Positions 61,208 to 64,000 of a stretch of DNA of 64,000 nucleotides are shown here, piece after piece (the stretch's first letter is position 1; the number at the start of each line of letters is the position of its first letter). A program made the position numbers and the translations under genes. Source of the stretch: Phoebastria nigripes (taxonomy: Eukaryota; Chordata; Aves; Procellariiformes; Diomedeidae); contig JAYKAV010003358.1 of the NCBI GenBank assembly GCA_035582835.1, positions 215,065-279,064 on the forward strand, read 5' to 3'. Under the pieces are notes generated by a model, which saw nothing but the letters and a program-made list of their open reading frames with translations, ran no database searches and was not told the origin of the DNA.

Positions 61208-64000
61208 GAAAGCTTGCTTGAGAAGGAGAAAGAAGAAAAGATAAAGACAATAATAAAATGGTTTATTATTTCCAAGAGCAGGTATGGAAGCTCAGATAAC
61301 CCTGGGATGAGTGCACAATAAATGCAAGGGATAGAGATTATTAACTTTACATTGACAAATCATTCACAGTTTTGTTTGCCATAGTTATTTGGAAACCTGT
61401 TTCAAATCTTGCAATAGCTAGCAACGGCNAGCCTTGTGTCTCCAAAAACTGCTGGGTGTCGACAATGCAAAAGCCCATGGAGTAACAAAACAAAGACCGT
61501 GATGACATCAGGATTAAGAAAGGTATGTCACCCATCAGTGGATTTGAGAAAAGGCACCTGTCTGTATGGTCATCATCTCCTCCTATCAGTATTTAGTGAT
61601 ACGAACACTTTGATCTCTGCAGTGAGCTGGTGCATCCCTGGTGCCGTGCAACCATCCCTCCCACATGAACTGGCATCAGAGGGTCGTTCAACCTCTGGTT
61701 TATGAGAATTGTATTTGCTTCTGCAATGCAGAAGCTTCAAGTTACAATTTTAAAGCTATTAGGACTAGACAGAAAGCCTTCTCTCATAGAGAGCTAAGAG
61801 CCCAGGCTTTCAATTGATGTAACTATGCTGTATGCCTCATGTATATGCAGAAGTTGTTGTATTTAACAGCCATGATTGTAAAATATCTTGCCTTAAATTC
61901 ATGACACGCTGAAATACAGAGTAGTTCATTTGGATTACTTTTACAGGCTTTAACGTTTCAATGACAGCCTCTACGTGGGAACTGCAGCAACTTGGCTTTG
62001 TAGGCTGAAGAACATGGGGAAGAAAGGACCTTTAAAACAAGCCTTTGAAACTGTTTCAAGCATAGGTTTTCCCTATAGTGTGGCACGAGTCAGCTTCATC
62101 CTGGTGAGTGCAAGGAGAAAGGTTTTATAGGTAATCCTTGGAGGAGGAAGGGGGAGTGATGTTGTTGNCATTTGTGAACAGCTATGCCACCTCCCCACAA
62201 TAACATACGAGGGGACTGTCTCAGGCTGTGTACATATACATTTGTCTGTATGTATATATGCTTTATTTTTATGATTCTTTCTAGCTCAGAAAAAAAGATG
62301 CAACAAAATCATGAACATTTGTAAAAGGCGATGTTTTTAAAAGAGTCTACATCCTTCAGCTGTCATAAAATTTGAATTATATGCCACAGGTGATAGTCGC
62401 TATTTTAAGACAAACCATATTATTGAGATAGACGAAAAAAAGAAATAAAACCACTTCAAGATGGACGGAGTCTATCCTGTGAGCAAGCTTGGGACTTGAT
62501 GTGCATCACTCCCAGCTTTCTGCCTCTATAATTGCCATGTTCAGAGATAAAAGAAAAAAATATCAGTGTGTACCTTTCATCCTTTTCTGTACATTATCTG
62601 CAGCTCTCACTTAGCTTGCTTCATGTCAGAGGATTGCTCTTTACCAGTTACTATTTTATGTAGCTGCAAGTTTCACAAGTTACATTGTATGGCAGTGGGA
62701 GTCTTCCAAGACTGGACCGAAGCCAGCAGATGTTCAGTGATAGCCCTGTGCACGGCTCTTAGGCAAATGAGGGGTATCAAATAGGTAAGAGGAGCATATT
62801 CTTCGACTACAGAACTAGCAGCACAGTAAATANCCAAAGAAATGGCAGGTGGATGAATTTTCCTTTTCTGTGCAACCGGCTTTACTCTGCTATAACTCTC
62901 CTGACTCTTAACGCAATTGTCCCTCAGTTGTACCAGCGCAGGTGAGATGAGAAGAGGCCCGGGAAAGAGCTAAGAAAGGGGAGCCTGGGTATCGGTTTGC
63001 TTCCTTGCCTTTCTGTGAAATAGTATGTCGGATTGCTTAGATCTGAATGAATTGACAAGAAATCGTTTTGAGGCAAATACAAGGCATGCATGGCAGGAGA
63101 AAAACGCGTGTCATTAAGACAAACGCACAAGGAATTAGGGCTCTCCTATACTCTCTAGGATACGATGTGACCCAGCGCCCGGAGCTGGCAGGTGTGCGAC
63201 CCGTGGCTTTCTGCCTGCTGCGAAAGCCCACGCAGACCAGTGGGATGGCTGAATCCAGATCGCAGCCAAACTCTCCAGTCTAAGGTTTCACTTGACTTTG
63301 TGGCTATAAAGCAAGTTCTGTCCCTTGCATAAATAAGCTTCACGTATGCCAAGACCAGCAGTTCTCAGACTGAGGCCCAAAGTGCCCCAGCTGCCCANGC
63401 CTGAGCACAGCAGTGGGGATGCGGACCAGTGGCTGGTATTCTGACAATGAAGAACTGTGATCTCCTGATACACATGCGAACAAAGAATTAACCTTCAAAC
63501 CTGATTACGTTAACATTGCTGTTTCCTACTAAAGCTGTCCCAGGGAAATAAGATTGATTTCTGAATATGCAAACAATTAAGCAGTCCATTCACATTGCTC
63601 TTGTGTATTTTGGGCAACTCGAGGCCTTTCAAAAAATCAGGATACAACCAGCATTACACTGGCAATTGCTTAAAGAATGAGACTTCCTGGATGACTTGCA
63701 GAAATGTATGGGTCTTCCATAAAGTGCTGGCTATTGTAGACTAAGATCAATTTCATAATAAGGTCCTGATGCTTTTAATTATCTGTTTTGCAGATATTTG
63801 AAGTATAATAATATAAATTTTGAAGTAAAAAGCTATTTTCAATGAGAAAACGTTGCACAGATGTCAAATCTCCACAAATTTTCATTCCCTTTTATGCATT
63901 AAGCCACCACAATTCCCCAAAATACAGTGACAAATTCTGAAATGCACTGACAGAAAGTCAAAAAAGAGAAGATGAGCATGGATTTTAGGACATGAATACT

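Larger units (their letters stand above)
57202..64000. other. Intergenic DNA to the end of the window
   Basis: No gene is recognised. Contents: an AT/CA-rich low-complexity patch (about 60720-60850), a possible ancient repeat (about 61095-61165), a 22-base T run (61186-61207) and an AT-rich block at about 63490-63640 with octamer-like ATGCAAA. I found no KIF26B exon on the minus strand, although that gene is the convergent neighbour of SMYD3 in mammals. Confidence 0.55.

Overview
This window looks like a piece of a bird nuclear genome. It is AT-rich and gene-poor and has no dense operon-like coding. It carries a typical avian endogenous-retrovirus solo LTR, a CR1 LINE fragment, older CR1/L3-like and MIR-like relics, and two vertebrate-type spliced exons. 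Several dozen isolated single N bases suggest a draft assembly.

The only protein-coding gene I can support is the 3' end of SMYD3 (SET and MYND domain-containing lysine methyltransferase) on the + strand. The penultimate coding exon (41128-41236) and the last exon (coding 47994-48095, then a 3' UTR with poly(A) signals near 48675-48694) encode the final 69 residues of the helical, TPR-like C-terminal domain. Both exon lengths match the human protein residue for residue (36 and 33 codons). Positions 1-41127 are therefore read as part of the large preceding SMYD3 intron, and 41237-47993 as the last intron. That last intron appears to use a non-canonical GC donor. The nearest GT, 4 bases downstream, would create a stop just after the splice.

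Layout: 1-8881 intron, with a purine-rich stretch at about 5830-6660. 8882-9407 solo LTR with a perfect 5-bp target duplication. 9408-41127 intron holding ancient antisense LINE relics (about 19880-20300 and 32480-32910), a MIR-like SINE (about 30995-31120), a CR1 reverse-transcriptase fragment (about 37440-37650) and simple repeats. 41128-48700 the SMYD3 terminal exons, last intron and 3' UTR. 48716-64000 apparently intergenic DNA, more GC-rich between about 50 and 59 kb, with no exon I can recognise. In mammals the convergent neighbour beyond the SMYD3 3' end is KIF26B, but I could not identify any KIF26B exon here.

I see no rRNA, tRNA, CRISPR array or bacterial-type system, and no convincing new biological system. 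The best leads are the GC-AG intron, the sense-oriented LTR with its own TATA box and poly(A) signal inside the SMYD3 intron, two perfect small hairpins (one in the SMYD3 3' UTR), and several AT-rich stretches that may be conserved non-coding elements.
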